Below, in pieces: positions 38,326 to 47,045 of a DNA stretch of 64,000 nucleotides. Made by a program: the position numbers and the translations under genes. The stretch is from NCBI RefSeq assembly GCF_014850955.1, contig NZ_JACXSS010000001.1, positions 3,348,001-3,412,000 of the forward strand, written 5' to 3'. Source of the DNA: Methylomonas albis. GTDB lineage: Bacteria > Pseudomonadota > Gammaproteobacteria > Methylococcales > Methylomonadaceae. Numbering within the stretch: the stretch's first letter is position 1; every line of letters begins with the position of its first letter. The notes below the pieces were generated by a model that was not told where the DNA came from, ran no database searches, and was given only the letters and a program-made list of their open reading frames with translations.

Positions 38326-38727
38326 ATGAATACTGAATACGACTTAACTCTACTTTACGACGGTCGCTGTCCCATTTGTCGGCAGGAAGTCACTTGGTTG
38401 CAGTCGCGAAACAAGCAAAACAAACTGGCTTTGCAAGATATTCATGCCGAGGGTTTCAGTCCGGCGCACTATGGCAAATCGCTGGACGAATTGATGGCGG
38501 AAATCCATGGCGTGCGCGCCGATGGCCGTCTGATCAAAGGCATGCCGGTGTTTTACGCGGCCTACAGCGCTGTCGGTTTGGGATGGCTGATGGCGCCCAC
38601 CGGCTGGCCCCTGCTAAAACCGCTGTTTGACCGTCTGTATGCATGGTTTGCCCGGCACCGTTTACGTTTCAGTACCTTGTTTGGCGCCAAACCCTGCCAA
38701 AACAAAATTCATACCGACATCGAATAA
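38326..38727 (+). CDS. DCC-family thiol-disulfide protein (DUF393)
   Basis: A 133-residue protein. The N-terminal motif LLYDGRCPICRQEV (DGxCPxC) gives the family its name and resembles a thioredoxin-like active site. The middle holds MAEIHGVRADGRLIKGMPVF, and the C-terminus is hydrophobic and aromatic (YAWFARHRLRFSTLFG). Members are thought to act in thiol redox chemistry. The ATG at 38326 begins the conserved part; the gene is followed nine bases later by the CbiX-like gene. Confidence 0.85.
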   Translation: MNTEYDLTLLYDGRCPICRQEVTWLQSRNKQNKLALQDIHAEGFSPAHYGKSLDELMAEIHGVRADGRLIKGMPVFYAAYSAVGLGWLMAPTGWPLLKPLFDRLYAWFARHRLRFSTLFGAKPCQNKIHTDIE

Positions 38728-38736
38728 GGCTGTCCA

Positions 38737-39102
38737 GTGACACATTTACTAGTGGTAGCGCACGGCAGCCGTCGGGAGGATTCCAATCTTGAGATTCGCG
38801 AGCTGATACAACAACTGCGGCTAGCGACTACCCGCTTCGCCGCAATAGACTGTGCTTTTCTGGAAATCGCCGAACCGACTATTGCCCAAGGCTTAAGCCA
38901 ACAAATATCCCAGGGCGCGCGACAGATTGTTGTAATGCCTTATTTCCTGGCGGCAGGACGCCACGTTAGTATCGATATTCCCGAACAAGTGCAAAGGATT
39001 CGTGACATACATCCGCAAATCGACATACGCATTGCGAATCATTTGGGCGCGGCGGAAAACATCCGCGAGATAGTGATTGACCTTGCCAGTTTGGCCATTT
39101 GA
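38737..39102 (+). CDS. short CbiX/SirB-type sirohydrochlorin chelatase
   Basis: A 121-residue single-domain chelatase starting at GTG 38737. The metal site includes His in VVAHGSRREDSN, and later MPYFLAAGRHVSIDIPEQV. The family inserts cobalt, iron or nickel into sirohydrochlorin for cobalamin, siroheme or F430. Short CbiX proteins act as homodimers. Adjacent genes do not show which metal is used; cobO at the left end shows the cell handles corrinoids. Confidence 0.85.
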   Translation: MTHLLVVAHGSRREDSNLEIRELIQQLRLATTRFAAIDCAFLEIAEPTIAQGLSQQISQGARQIVVMPYFLAAGRHVSIDIPEQVQRIRDIHPQIDIRIANHLGAAENIREIVIDLASLAI

Positions 39103-39311
39103 ACATGGCTTTTGCACATCAATTTCACGGCCGCGACCAGCCGTCCAATTTGGCTAGCACGGGTTTCCTAACCTTAAACCAGTAACCGTGATAGACTGCA
39201 GTCTGAAAGTTCATCTTCAATATGTAATTCCCTTAGTCCCCGGGCGGACATCGCGACAGCAGCACTGCCGAACACAGATTTCTCCCCTTATTTTCCCCTT
39301 TGAGACCCTTA

Positions 39312-40451
39312 ATGCCATTTTCCAATCTCGGTTTATCCGAGGCTTTAATTAAAGCTATTGCCGACTCAGGCTACACCACCCCTACACCTATTCAAAGTAA
39401 AGCCATACCCGCCGTATTAACCGGGCGCGATTTACTCGCCGCCGCGCAAACCGGCACCGGCAAAACTGCAGGCTTTACCTTGCCGATCTTGCACCGCTTG
39501 GCGCAAACCAGCCATGGCCGCAATCGCCCGGTCCGTGCACTGATCCTGACACCGACCCGCGAACTCGCCGCGCAAGTTGCCGAATCCGTTTCTAAATACG
39601 GCGCGCATCAGCAACCGCGTTTAAAGTCGGAAGTAGTATTCGGCGGCGTGAAGATCAATCCACAAATGATGCGTTTACGCGGCGGTGTGGACATCTTGAC
39701 CGCAACACCGGGTCGGCTATTGGATTTGGTCAGTCAAAACGCCGTCAAACTGGATAAGGTAGAAATGTTGGTGCTGGACGAAGCCGACCGCATGCTAGAC
39801 ATGGGCTTTATCAAAGACATCCGCAAAATTCTGGCCATGCTGCCGAAAAAACGCCAGAACCTGTTGTTTTCCGCGACTTTTTCTGCCGACATCCGCAAGC
39901 TAACCGGCGATTTGCTAGTCAACCCGGTCAAAATTGAAGTGGCTGTCGAAAACGCCGCTGCCGAGACCATTGAGCAGCGGGTTTATACGGTCAGTAAAAC
40001 CGCCAAAACCGCATTGTTGACCCATCTGGTGAAAACCAAAGATTGGCAACAAGTATTGGTGTTTACCAGCACCAAGCACGGCGCGAACAAACTTACCGAA
40101 AAGCTGAACACCGCCAATATCAAGGCCGCTGCGATACACGGCAACAAAAGCCAGGGCGCCAGAACCAGCGCTTTGGCCGGTTTCAAAGCCGGCGACATTC
40201 GCGTGTTGGTCGCCACCGATGTGGCAGCGCGCGGCATCGACATCGCCCAATTGCCTCATGTGGTTAATTTCGAATTACCGCGCTCATCCGCCGATTATGT
40301 ACACCGCATCGGTAGAACCGGCCGGGCCGGACAAAACGGCCAGGCAGTTTCGCTGGTCTCACAAGACGAATATCAGGCCTTGCGCCTGGTGGAAAAACTG
40401 ATAGGCCTGCAAATACCCCGCGAGCAGGTAGAGGGCTTCGCGGCCGCTTAA
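39312..40451 (+). CDS. rhlE: DEAD-box ATP-dependent RNA helicase (RhlE type)
   Basis: A 379-residue helicase core. Q-motif and motif I are in TPIQSKAIP and [18 protein letters not shown]; motif II is DEAD in [14 protein letters not shown]; motif III is SAT; motif VI is [10 protein letters not shown]. This remodels RNA in ribosome assembly or mRNA decay. The protein ends just after motif VI and a short tail, without the long basic extension many RhlE have. The ATG at 39312 begins the family-type [11 protein letters not shown] start. A strong hairpin follows the stop. Confidence 0.93.
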   Translation: MPFSNLGLSEALIKAIADSGYTTPTPIQSKAIPAVLTGRDLLAAAQTGTGKTAGFTLPILHRLAQTSHGRNRPVRALILTPTRELAAQVAESVSKYGAHQQPRLKSEVVFGGVKINPQMMRLRGGVDILTATPGRLLDLVSQNAVKLDKVEMLVLDEADRMLDMGFIKDIRKILAMLPKKRQNLLFSATFSADIRKLTGDLLVNPVKIEVAVENAAAETIEQRVYTVSKTAKTALLTHLVKTKDWQQVLVFTSTKHGANKLTEKLNTANIKAAAIHGNKSQGARTSALAGFKAGDIRVLVATDVAARGIDIAQLPHVVNFELPRSSADYVHRIGRTGRAGQNGQAVSLVSQDEYQALRLVEKLIGLQIPREQVEGFAAA

Positions 40452-40464
40452 ATGACCGCCAATC

Positions 40465-40502
40465 CACGCCCACCAAACCGTCAGACGGAGTTGGTGGGCG
40501 TG
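40465..40502 (+). terminator. 12-bp hairpin after the helicase gene
   Basis: A perfect 12-bp stem (40465-40476 with 40491-40502) encloses a smaller stem in the loop. There is no T-run, so it may protect the 3' end or act with Rho rather than as a classical terminator. Confidence 0.5.
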
Positions 40503-40579
40503 CAAGCCTAGGACACTTCGCTGTTCTGTCGCCTGATTTATCGACAGCACAGCGAAGCGCAATTGAACTAATTTTCCTC

Positions 40580-40623
40580 CCAGCGAAAATCCTACCCGCT
40601 CTTGCTTGTCGGTTTTTCGCTGG
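40580..40623. other. inverted repeat, 10-bp arms
   Basis: Positions 40580-40589 pair perfectly with 40614-40623 over a 24-base loop. This is the second of three large hairpins in the non-coding stretch between the helicase gene and the small gene at 40763. Confidence 0.45.
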
Positions 40624-40671
40624 TAGATTCTTCCTGGCAGTGTATTAGTTTCAGTATTTCCTAGTTAATGT

Positions 40672-40723
40672 TCCCGTAGACTCGATTAAAGTAATCAAGC
40701 GCATCATTGCTGAGTCTACGGGA
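40672..40723. other. inverted repeat, 12-bp arms, with inner stem
   Basis: Positions 40672-40683 pair perfectly with 40712-40723. The 28-base loop contains a further short stem (GATT with AATC). It lies 40 bases before the small gene at 40763, so it could be a folded leader. Confidence 0.5.
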
Positions 40724-40762
40724 GCATCTTCAACCCCTAACAATGCACCACAGAGGTTTATT

Positions 40763-40882
40763 ATGCCCTTCGCTCACCAACCACCACCGCCTCGTCCAAG
40801 CTGGAACTACCAAAGCTATTTTTTAACTCAGCTGAACAAGCAAAAGCAGGCTAAACAAACGACACCTTTAAAGTCGTGTTAG
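40763..40882 (+). CDS. 39-residue basic peptide
   Basis: A short frame with an AGAGG ribosome binding site at 40752-40756. The protein starts MPFAHQPPPPRPSWNYQSYF and continues with a Lys/Gln-rich segment; it has no membrane helix. It is preceded by a folded leader (hairpins at 40580 and 40672). I cannot assign a family. Its stop lies three bases from the stop of the convergent gene at 40886. Confidence 0.45.
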   Translation: MPFAHQPPPPRPSWNYQSYFLTQLNKQKQAKQTTPLKSC

Positions 40883-40885
40883 AAA

Positions 40886-41659
40886 CTAGCGAGTGCGAGA
40901 CACTGTCATTTTGCCGCTGCTAAACTTGCCGCGAAAGCTTAATGGGAAGTTAGCTACGCTGTTACTGCCAAGCAAGTCGCCGATTAGGCTATTTCTAGCG
41001 GTAAAGAAAGACACCGCTGAACCAAAGTCAAAATAAATCGACTCTATGTTGGTTGCCATTTTGACTTCGCCTTTTTTGGAATAAGACCACCAATTTGCCA
41101 AAAACTCGGTGGCTATCTCCGGCTCCGCAACACTACCATGTAAAAACCATGTGACTGCGTCGGGCGCACCGGGAGAAACCGCCGCATAAAATTCGCTGGT
41201 CGCGGTGGCCGGTGTCACTTCATAGGTCAAATTGCCATCCCATTGCGCCGACAGCCCTTGCTTGAGTAAACCGTTGATCAAAGCCGGCACATTGCTTGCG
41301 TAAGTGAGCGTGTAGTTATTGATGGCAGTATTGGGATCGGTCCCGGTACCGTCAGGTGAATACAGCATGATGCCTAGGTGGGCCACCGTGCCGGCTTGAG
41401 CCTGGCGATTATTCACCGCCACGCCTTCACAGTGCGCGATACGCACCACCAATTTTGCCCCAGCGTCATCCACGACAAGCTGGTATTGGCTAGGCACCAA
41501 AGCCCGGGCTTTACTTTCAGCGACGGGAGCGACCCCGACAAACTCGGTGCAATCCGTAAAAACGACGTTGAGCGCCCTACCATCGTGCTCGTCGGCCTGC
41601 ACTTGCAAAGCCGCTGTTGCCAGCAAAGTGGGAACAATCCAGTCTATCATGCGTTTCAT
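40886..41659 (-). CDS. exported protein, possibly acetoacetate decarboxylase-like fold
   Basis: A 257-residue protein from ATG 41659, with a signal peptide (residues 1-20, IVPTLLATAALQVQA). The mature part has ALVPSQYQLVVDD, KLVVRIAHCEGVAV, GTVAHLGIMLYSPDGTG and NNYTLTYASNVPAL, a pattern of beta strands that recalls acetoacetate decarboxylase-like proteins. I see no catalytic lysine setting that I can trust, so function is open. Two cysteines could form a disulfide. Confidence 0.6.
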   Translation of the reverse strand: MKRMIDWIVPTLLATAALQVQADEHDGRALNVVFTDCTEFVGVAPVAESKARALVPSQYQLVVDDAGAKLVVRIAHCEGVAVNNRQAQAGTVAHLGIMLYSPDGTGTDPNTAINNYTLTYASNVPALINGLLKQGLSAQWDGNLTYEVTPATATSEFYAAVSPGAPDAVTWFLHGSVAEPEIATEFLANWWSYSKKGEVKMATNIESIYFDFGSAVSFFTARNSLIGDLLGSNSVANFPLSFRGKFSSGKMTVSRTR

Positions 41660-41779
41660 ACTAAACTCCAAAGAGGATGATTAATGGCAATAGCATCTGA
41701 ATCCATTGCCTTCTAATTTAAAAGTAAAGCGACAGCCAGCTATTGAGACTCGCTTTCTGAGCTAACACAGTCCGACACT

Positions 41780-42913
41780 TTACAGGTATTTGAGCCATCG
41801 CCAATGCGGCTTCCGCGCTTTTAAGGCTTCAAAGCCATGGCACAGGGGATACAGCGTTAGCAGCACAAGCAACCAAACGCCATAAACCACCGGCAAACCA
41901 TAACCATAGTCGTTCGGCAGCTCCGGCACCCAAATACCGCCGCCGATTATTGCCGCTACCGGTCCATTGGTAATCGCCGCCACCAACACCGCCAGCCCAT
42001 GAATCAGGTATACGTGCAGCAGATAAAAGAACAGCGGCGTCCTGCCGAATACTTGCAGAAAGCCAAAGCGCTCTGCCGCCCCGCCCTCCGCCAGCGCCAA
42101 GACCAGTAGCGCCGGCCCCAAAGTCATTAACAGATACAACAAAGACGGCGGATATTTATGACAATTAAGAAACGATAGCAATGTAAACACCGGGTGCGGA
42201 TAGCTTTGCCATGGCTGGGGATCGCCATAGACATTACTAAAACGCAGCAGCAAAAAAGCACCTATCAAGGTCAGACCTAAGGCCAAAAGCCGTCGCTGCA
42301 TGCGCCAGACACTATTGCTGAGTAATTTGCCAAAACCGAAGCCCACCGCCATCACCCCTATCCATGGAATCAGCGGATAGTAAGGATTTAATAACCAGCC
42401 TTCGCCGAACGACACATCGTCACCGGTATGCAGCACTGCCCACCAAGGACCGAAACTTCCTAAGTCGGCAGGCTTGAGCACATCGAAGGCGTTATGCCCG
42501 ATTATCATGATCGCTCCCAGCGACACACACCCGCTTAGCGGCAACTTGACCAGCCCTGCCAACGCGATCATCGACCAGGCAATTGCCCACAACACGCCGC
42601 CGTCAATGTGCCGCAGGTCGGCGCGAAAATTCCACGACCAAGCTTCCACCGTACAAGTCAAAATCAGCAGCAATAAGCCGCGCTCCAATAAAAACCAACT
42701 CAGCGGCGCGTCGGCTCCACGCCGGTCCTGCCACAAATAAGCGCTGGTGCCGGCCAAAAACACAAACACCGGGGCGCTGAAAAAATTGCGGGTATGATCC
42801 AGCGTCATCAACACCATTACCAGACCGCGTAAGGTGTCGATAGACGATAAGCGTTTCGGAGATAAATCGGCATTCAAAGTAATTTGCCCCGTACGATTGG
42901 CAATAAGTGGCAC
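41780..42913 (-). CDS. DUF1624/heparan-glucosaminide acetyltransferase-like membrane protein
   Basis: A 377-residue polytopic membrane protein of the acyltransferase-like DUF1624 group. The N-terminus has SSIDTLRGLVMVLMTLDHTR, and the end FYLLHVYLIHGLAVLVAA. About ten membrane helices are seen. An oddity is NFFSAPVFVFLAG: family members, as I know them, have some 25-30 residues (a FTRWITHFC-type segment) between FFS and APVF, so an in-frame internal deletion is likely. The start (GTG 42913) lacks a clear ribosome binding site. Confidence 0.75.
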   Translation of the reverse strand: MPLIANRTGQITLNADLSPKRLSSIDTLRGLVMVLMTLDHTRNFFSAPVFVFLAGTSAYLWQDRRGADAPLSWFLLERGLLLLILTCTVEAWSWNFRADLRHIDGGVLWAIAWSMIALAGLVKLPLSGCVSLGAIMIIGHNAFDVLKPADLGSFGPWWAVLHTGDDVSFGEGWLLNPYYPLIPWIGVMAVGFGFGKLLSNSVWRMQRRLLALGLTLIGAFLLLRFSNVYGDPQPWQSYPHPVFTLLSFLNCHKYPPSLLYLLMTLGPALLVLALAEGGAAERFGFLQVFGRTPLFFYLLHVYLIHGLAVLVAAITNGPVAAIIGGGIWVPELPNDYGYGLPVVYGVWLLVLLTLYPLCHGFEALKARKPHWRWLKYL

Positions 42914-42956
42914 CGAGGTTAAGATCGATCAGCAAAAAATTCAAGGAGAGACTGCC

Positions 42957-43205
42957 ATGAGCGAAGGCCGGATCGCTCGAAACTTGCACGACCATATCGA
43001 AATTGCCTGTCTGTACGGCGATCTTCTTAGATGATTGTTAAAGGGTAAGAGAGTCGTCGAAGGTCAGACAACGAATATCATGACCGAAGAAGAGCTCGAA
43101 TTTCTATTGCCGGACAATTCCGAAACCAAAAAAATCGCGTTAGATCAACCGGTAAAACGACAAGAACTCACGCCCAACACCGGGTTTACCGAGGTAATTT
43201 TCTAA
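42957..43205 (+). pseudogene. Rof-like Rho-binding antiterminator with in-frame TGA
   Basis: An 83-codon frame runs from ATG 42957, with a strong AAGGAGAG site at 42943-42950, to TAA at 43203. It is broken only by TGA at 43032-43034 (codon 26). Before it is NLHDHIEIACLYGDLLR, after it LLKGKRVVEGQT, ELEFLLPDNS and ELTPNTGFTEVIF. Together they match the small Rof/YaeO family (DxLEIACLY then a KDG-type turn and an EFL strand). The stop is either a nonsense mutation, a base error or a read-through codon. A downstream start at ATG 43080 would give 41 residues but has no good ribosome binding site. Confidence 0.6.
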
Positions 43206-43261
43206 AGCAATATGCCTGCGCTGGTTATACTGGCATCCTTTTTCTGCTTACCTACCGTTCC

Positions 43262-43936
43262 ATGTTAGAAATATATTTAGACAGCACCGACGTAGCCGGC
43301 ATCAAAAACCTTTGTCCTGCGTTGCCCTTGGCGGGCGTTACCACCAATCCGTCGATTATGGCAGCTAGCGGTGTCGGACTCTACGATCTGCTAACGGCGC
43401 TGACAGAAGTCATCGGTCCACATGGCCGGTATCACGTGCAGGTAGTTAATAACACGGTAGAGGGTATCGTTGCAGAAGCCCGCAAACTCCTTGAATTGCC
43501 GTTCGACATTATCGTCAAAATACCCGCGCATACTGCAGGCTTAAGCGCAATCAAACAACTGAAAAAAGACAATATCCCGCTATTGGCCACCGCGATTTAC
43601 ACCGTACAACAAGGCATGATGGCAGCGCTGCATGGCGCGGATTACCTGGCGCCTTATCTCAATCGCATTGACAATCAAGGCTCCGACGGCGTGGGTGTAG
43701 TCGCTGATTTGCAAGGCATGATTGATCGCTACCAATTGCCCGGCAAACTTTTGGTTGCCAGCTTCAAAAATGTTAACCAAGTTTTGCAAGTGTTAAAACT
43801 TGGCGTTGGTGCAGTAACCTTACCTCTGGACATTGCCCAGCAAATTTTGACCACCCCTGCCACTGACACCGCAGTCGAAAAATTCAGCCTAGACTGGCAA
43901 GCAACATTTGCCAATAAATTGTCTTTTGAAAGTTAA
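43262..43936 (+). CDS. fsa: fructose-6-phosphate aldolase / TalC-type transaldolase
   Basis: A 224-residue class I aldolase of the small transaldolase group. It starts MLEIYLDSTDVAGIKN, has GVTTNPSIMAASG (phosphate site), the Schiff-base lysine in IIVKIPAHTAG and ATAIYTVQQGMMAALHGADYL. This family cleaves fructose-6-phosphate to dihydroxyacetone and glyceraldehyde-3-phosphate, or acts as transaldolase. In a methylotroph with the ribulose monophosphate route it could feed sugar rearrangement. Single gene, no clear operon. Confidence 0.9.
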   Translation: MLEIYLDSTDVAGIKNLCPALPLAGVTTNPSIMAASGVGLYDLLTALTEVIGPHGRYHVQVVNNTVEGIVAEARKLLELPFDIIVKIPAHTAGLSAIKQLKKDNIPLLATAIYTVQQGMMAALHGADYLAPYLNRIDNQGSDGVGVVADLQGMIDRYQLPGKLLVASFKNVNQVLQVLKLGVGAVTLPLDIAQQILTTPATDTAVEKFSLDWQATFANKLSFES

Positions 43937-44235
43937 AGTTGCCCGATGAGAACCAATGTTAATGTGTTAATACGTAAACTGGCGCTATACACCTTAAATT
44001 GTCGGCCAACCTATTCGCTTTGTTGACTAGCTTAACGTTACATAATTGTGGTCACTCGGAAATGCCGTTAGCTTCGGATTACCTACATACCTCATCAGAT
44101 ATAGCTTTGACAAGCTTTCCTCGTCAATTTTTGTGATAACAGGGTACAATTGAACTAACATTATGTCGATTTGCTTGGTGGCATTTACCGTCAAGCATAC
44201 GATAAACTTCAAATTCGAACTCTATTCGTGTAACC
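43937..44235. other. 299-base spacer with no gene found
   Basis: A 61-codon minus-strand frame (44027-44212) is present but has no ribosome binding site or recognisable pattern. The stretch is A/T-rich and should hold the promoter of the transpeptidase gene. Confidence 0.45.
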
Positions 44236-46002
44236 ATGATAACGAAATCGCACGCCCTAAAAGACTCGCACCATAGGTATGCTTGGTTTGCGTTGGTGGC
44301 CTGTATTTATTATGCTGGAACAGAGCGCGCATTGAGTGCGGATATGCCCGTCGCAGCGCCCGAAACCAGCCTACCGGCTATCAATGGCGGCCCGGAGATA
44401 GTTAATCCTATTCCTGCCGACAACCCGATTGGCGCCATTCTACTTAGCAAACAACATCCGCTACTGTTACGTAGCGATTTCAGTCGCGTTAGCGAACTTG
44501 TTAGCCAAATTTATCAAAACTCGCAATTCCAACCGATCTGGTTTACTGCCAATCGCTCAGAAAAAAATTTAGCCGACTTGTTGAGCATTTTAAACAGTGC
44601 ACCCAGCAATGCGTTAAATCCGGCCAATTATGATGTTGACCGCCTTAAACAACTGATTAGCGGCCAAAATCCCGATAGCTCCACCGTTGCGAGCTACGAT
44701 GTGGCGTTGACTGTGTCGTTGGTGCGTTATCTGCACGATTTACGGCAAGGCCAAGTCGAACCACGCGATGTTGAGTATCCAGTACATATTGCCCCCAAAC
44801 CCGCTTTAGACTTAGCCGGTTTATTGAAACAACACCTGGCATCGCAAACCTTGACAGAGGTGGTGGGTCAGTTTGAGCCTAAAACTAAGCAATACCAGCA
44901 ACTCAAACAAATTCTGACACGCTTACAGCAAATGGGAAATCAAGCGAGCTCGGACGAATTTAAACCAGGCAAAATGCTACGTCCGGGCGATAAGCATCCG
45001 CATATCGTTTATTTGCGTCAACGGCTAAGAGGCATGGGCCTACTAGGTAATAATGCCGCCACCGATAGCAAAATCTACGACAATGACTTGGTTGCCGCCG
45101 TCATAAAAGTGCAGCAACAACAAGGCTTAACAGCCGATGGCGTGATCGGCTCATCCACTGCCGCATTGTTCAATCAGTCTTCCAGCGAAAAAATCGCCCA
45201 GCTCGCGTTGGCCATGGAGCGCGCGCGCTGGATTCCGGATACCACCGACGGGCCGATGATTGTAGTTAATATCCCGGCATTTGAGTTATGGGCGTTCAAT
45301 TCAATCGACGATCCCAACCCGCTAAACATGAAAGTAGTAGTAGGCAAGTCCCCAAGCAACCAAACACCGGTACTGTGGGAAGAAATGAAGTATTTGGAGT
45401 TTATGCCTTACTGGAATATTCCAAAAACCATTTATGAAAAGGAAATACTGCCAAAAGCAGCAAACAACGAAGGCTATTTGGCTAGTCAAGACATTGAACT
45501 GGTAAGGCATCAAAACAGCGAAGAAAAAGGCGGCGGCAGTTATTTGCGCGCACGACAACGCCCTGGCAAGAAAAACCCGCTGGGCCGGGTTAAATTCGTA
45601 TTTCCAAATACCGCAGACGTGTATTTACACGACACCCCCGGCCACGCCGCATTTAACCGCCCACGTCGCGATTTAAGCCATGGTTGCGTGCGGGTATCGG
45701 CGCCCGAGCAACTAGCCCAATTCGTGCTGGGAGACCAGGCCGGTTGGGATAAAGAATCCATCAAGCAAGCGATGTCGGCGCCTAAAACTCGCCATGTCAC
45801 GCTAAAACGTGCGGTACCGGTACTGTTTTATTACGGCACTACGTTTGTCGATCATCAAAACCAGTTGCGCTTCTACCCGGATATATACGGACAGGATGAA
45901 CAACTGAAAAAAGCCTTGAACAAAATCCAGGCAACGACTAATTCAAGCTCGAATAATCAGTTGGTCATGAGCAAAAGCACCGTCGTAGGCGCGAACCCAT
46001 AA
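44236..46002 (+). CDS. ldtD: L,D-transpeptidase of the YcbB/LdtD type
   Basis: A 588-residue cell-wall enzyme that makes 3-3 cross-links in peptidoglycan. An N-terminal signal anchor (about 14-32) leads into a scaffold domain (about 90-230). A PG_binding_1 domain follows (about 250-315, HIVYLRQRLRGMGLLG). The YkuD catalytic domain is about 335-540, with the lid region and the active site SHGCVRVSAPEQLAQFVLG (Cys near 484) preceded by HDTPGHAAFNRPRRD. The length is close to E. coli LdtD. It converges on a MepK-like gene, with a shared terminator between them. Confidence 0.92.
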   Translation: MITKSHALKDSHHRYAWFALVACIYYAGTERALSADMPVAAPETSLPAINGGPEIVNPIPADNPIGAILLSKQHPLLLRSDFSRVSELVSQIYQNSQFQPIWFTANRSEKNLADLLSILNSAPSNALNPANYDVDRLKQLISGQNPDSSTVASYDVALTVSLVRYLHDLRQGQVEPRDVEYPVHIAPKPALDLAGLLKQHLASQTLTEVVGQFEPKTKQYQQLKQILTRLQQMGNQASSDEFKPGKMLRPGDKHPHIVYLRQRLRGMGLLGNNAATDSKIYDNDLVAAVIKVQQQQGLTADGVIGSSTAALFNQSSSEKIAQLALAMERARWIPDTTDGPMIVVNIPAFELWAFNSIDDPNPLNMKVVVGKSPSNQTPVLWEEMKYLEFMPYWNIPKTIYEKEILPKAANNEGYLASQDIELVRHQNSEEKGGGSYLRARQRPGKKNPLGRVKFVFPNTADVYLHDTPGHAAFNRPRRDLSHGCVRVSAPEQLAQFVLGDQAGWDKESIKQAMSAPKTRHVTLKRAVPVLFYYGTTFVDHQNQLRFYPDIYGQDEQLKKALNKIQATTNSSSNNQLVMSKSTVVGANP

Positions 46003-46026
46003 GCCTCAAAAAATCGAATAGACATA

Positions 46027-46052
46027 AAAAAGCGCCACAGATGGCGCTTTTT
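46027..46052. terminator. bidirectional intrinsic terminator between convergent genes
   Basis: A perfect 11-bp stem (46027-46037 with 46042-46052) has a 4-base loop. A-run and T-run at the two ends serve both the transpeptidase gene and the M15 peptidase gene. Confidence 0.85.
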
Positions 46053-46067
46053 TATGAGCGGGCTACT

Positions 46068-47045
46068 CTACAATTTCCAGGTTCTGAAGGTTCCGGTATC
46101 CAGATGGATAAAGTTTGACTCCGGATAATAACCTACTCCACCCCGGTGCATAGCCAGCGCGGCACTGTGAATACGACGAAGATCAAAACGCTCGATACGA
46201 ATATCCACCGCCCGGCCATGCATGTGAAAGCTGTTATTGGCAACGCCGGAATTCTCAGCATGCAATTTCGCGTTGGTTAGCGGCGAACGATAACCGCAGA
46301 TCACATCAAACGGTTGATTCAGCCCCAACATTTGTTTCAAATCGTGTAACTGGTCCAGTAGCTCCGGGTCGATAGGATGCACATCGTCAGTCCGATAATC
46401 GCGCAACAAAAAGCTGATTTCATCCAAGGCATCAGTAAGGTAGCGGCCTTTTTCAAAATACGTCAGGCTCAATCTGTCGCCTGTGTGCGGATTTTGAAAG
46501 GCCAAAGCACGATGAGTCGCAAAACGACCGCGATCAGATAAGAACAACGAGTCTTGCCCTGTCTCAAGGAATGGTTCTCTTGGACCTGGCTGGATAATCG
46601 AATGCGCTCTACCACCTTGATTAGTATGCCGGTTGGCCTGGTAGGATGCAGTAGTTACGTGCTGTTTTTTACCCGTATAAATGTCTCGCACACGAGAATC
46701 ACGTTGGGCATGATGATCCGCGTGGGCAGTATGCAAGCGCCCATGTTCGCCAGCAACTGATTTAAGGTTGTTGCCACCGGCGGTTTTACTTAATTTGGTA
46801 GTTTGGCGAACAGCTTTTGTTGCCTGAATGGCCCCGTGTTTAGGTAATCGCACAGCGGTCCTTGTCGACTGCGCCAATCGATGATTTTTATCCGCTTTTA
46901 CCGCTACGCTTTTTGCAGCATGAACTACTCCGGGCATTGCAATTGATAACACCGCACCAACAGCAAAACGCCCGAAGAAGCTTCGCCTAGAAAGCTCCAC
47001 CCCGTCTTGCTCATTCTTATCATTTTCTAAATTACGTCTCAGCAT
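46068..47045 (-). CDS. MepK/YcbK-like M15 peptidase (DUF882)
   Basis: A 325-residue protein with a twin-arginine-like leader (SRRSFFGRFAVGAVLSIAMPG, residues 19-39 after a charged start). A long basic, low-complexity linker follows (about 45-165, rich in H, T, K, R), then the DUF882 peptidase domain (about 185-325). The zinc site shows in CGYRSPLTNAKLHAENSGVA and SFHMHGRAVDIRI, with HLDTGTFRTW at the end. E. coli MepK cleaves the 3-3 cross-links that LdtD makes and its gene lies next to ldtD; the pairing is kept here. Confidence 0.88.
   Translation of the reverse strand: MLRRNLENDKNEQDGVELSRRSFFGRFAVGAVLSIAMPGVVHAAKSVAVKADKNHRLAQSTRTAVRLPKHGAIQATKAVRQTTKLSKTAGGNNLKSVAGEHGRLHTAHADHHAQRDSRVRDIYTGKKQHVTTASYQANRHTNQGGRAHSIIQPGPREPFLETGQDSLFLSDRGRFATHRALAFQNPHTGDRLSLTYFEKGRYLTDALDEISFLLRDYRTDDVHPIDPELLDQLHDLKQMLGLNQPFDVICGYRSPLTNAKLHAENSGVANNSFHMHGRAVDIRIERFDLRRIHSAALAMHRGGVGYYPESNFIHLDTGTFRTWKL

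Noticed and set aside
37922-38329. 135-codon plus-strand frame in the spacer before the DCC gene
   Set aside because: No ribosome binding site, no family pattern, odd composition, and it overlaps a terminator-like hairpin and the true DCC start.
44027-44212. 61-codon minus-strand frame before the transpeptidase gene
   Set aside because: No ribosome binding site or recognisable motif; in an A/T-rich spacer.
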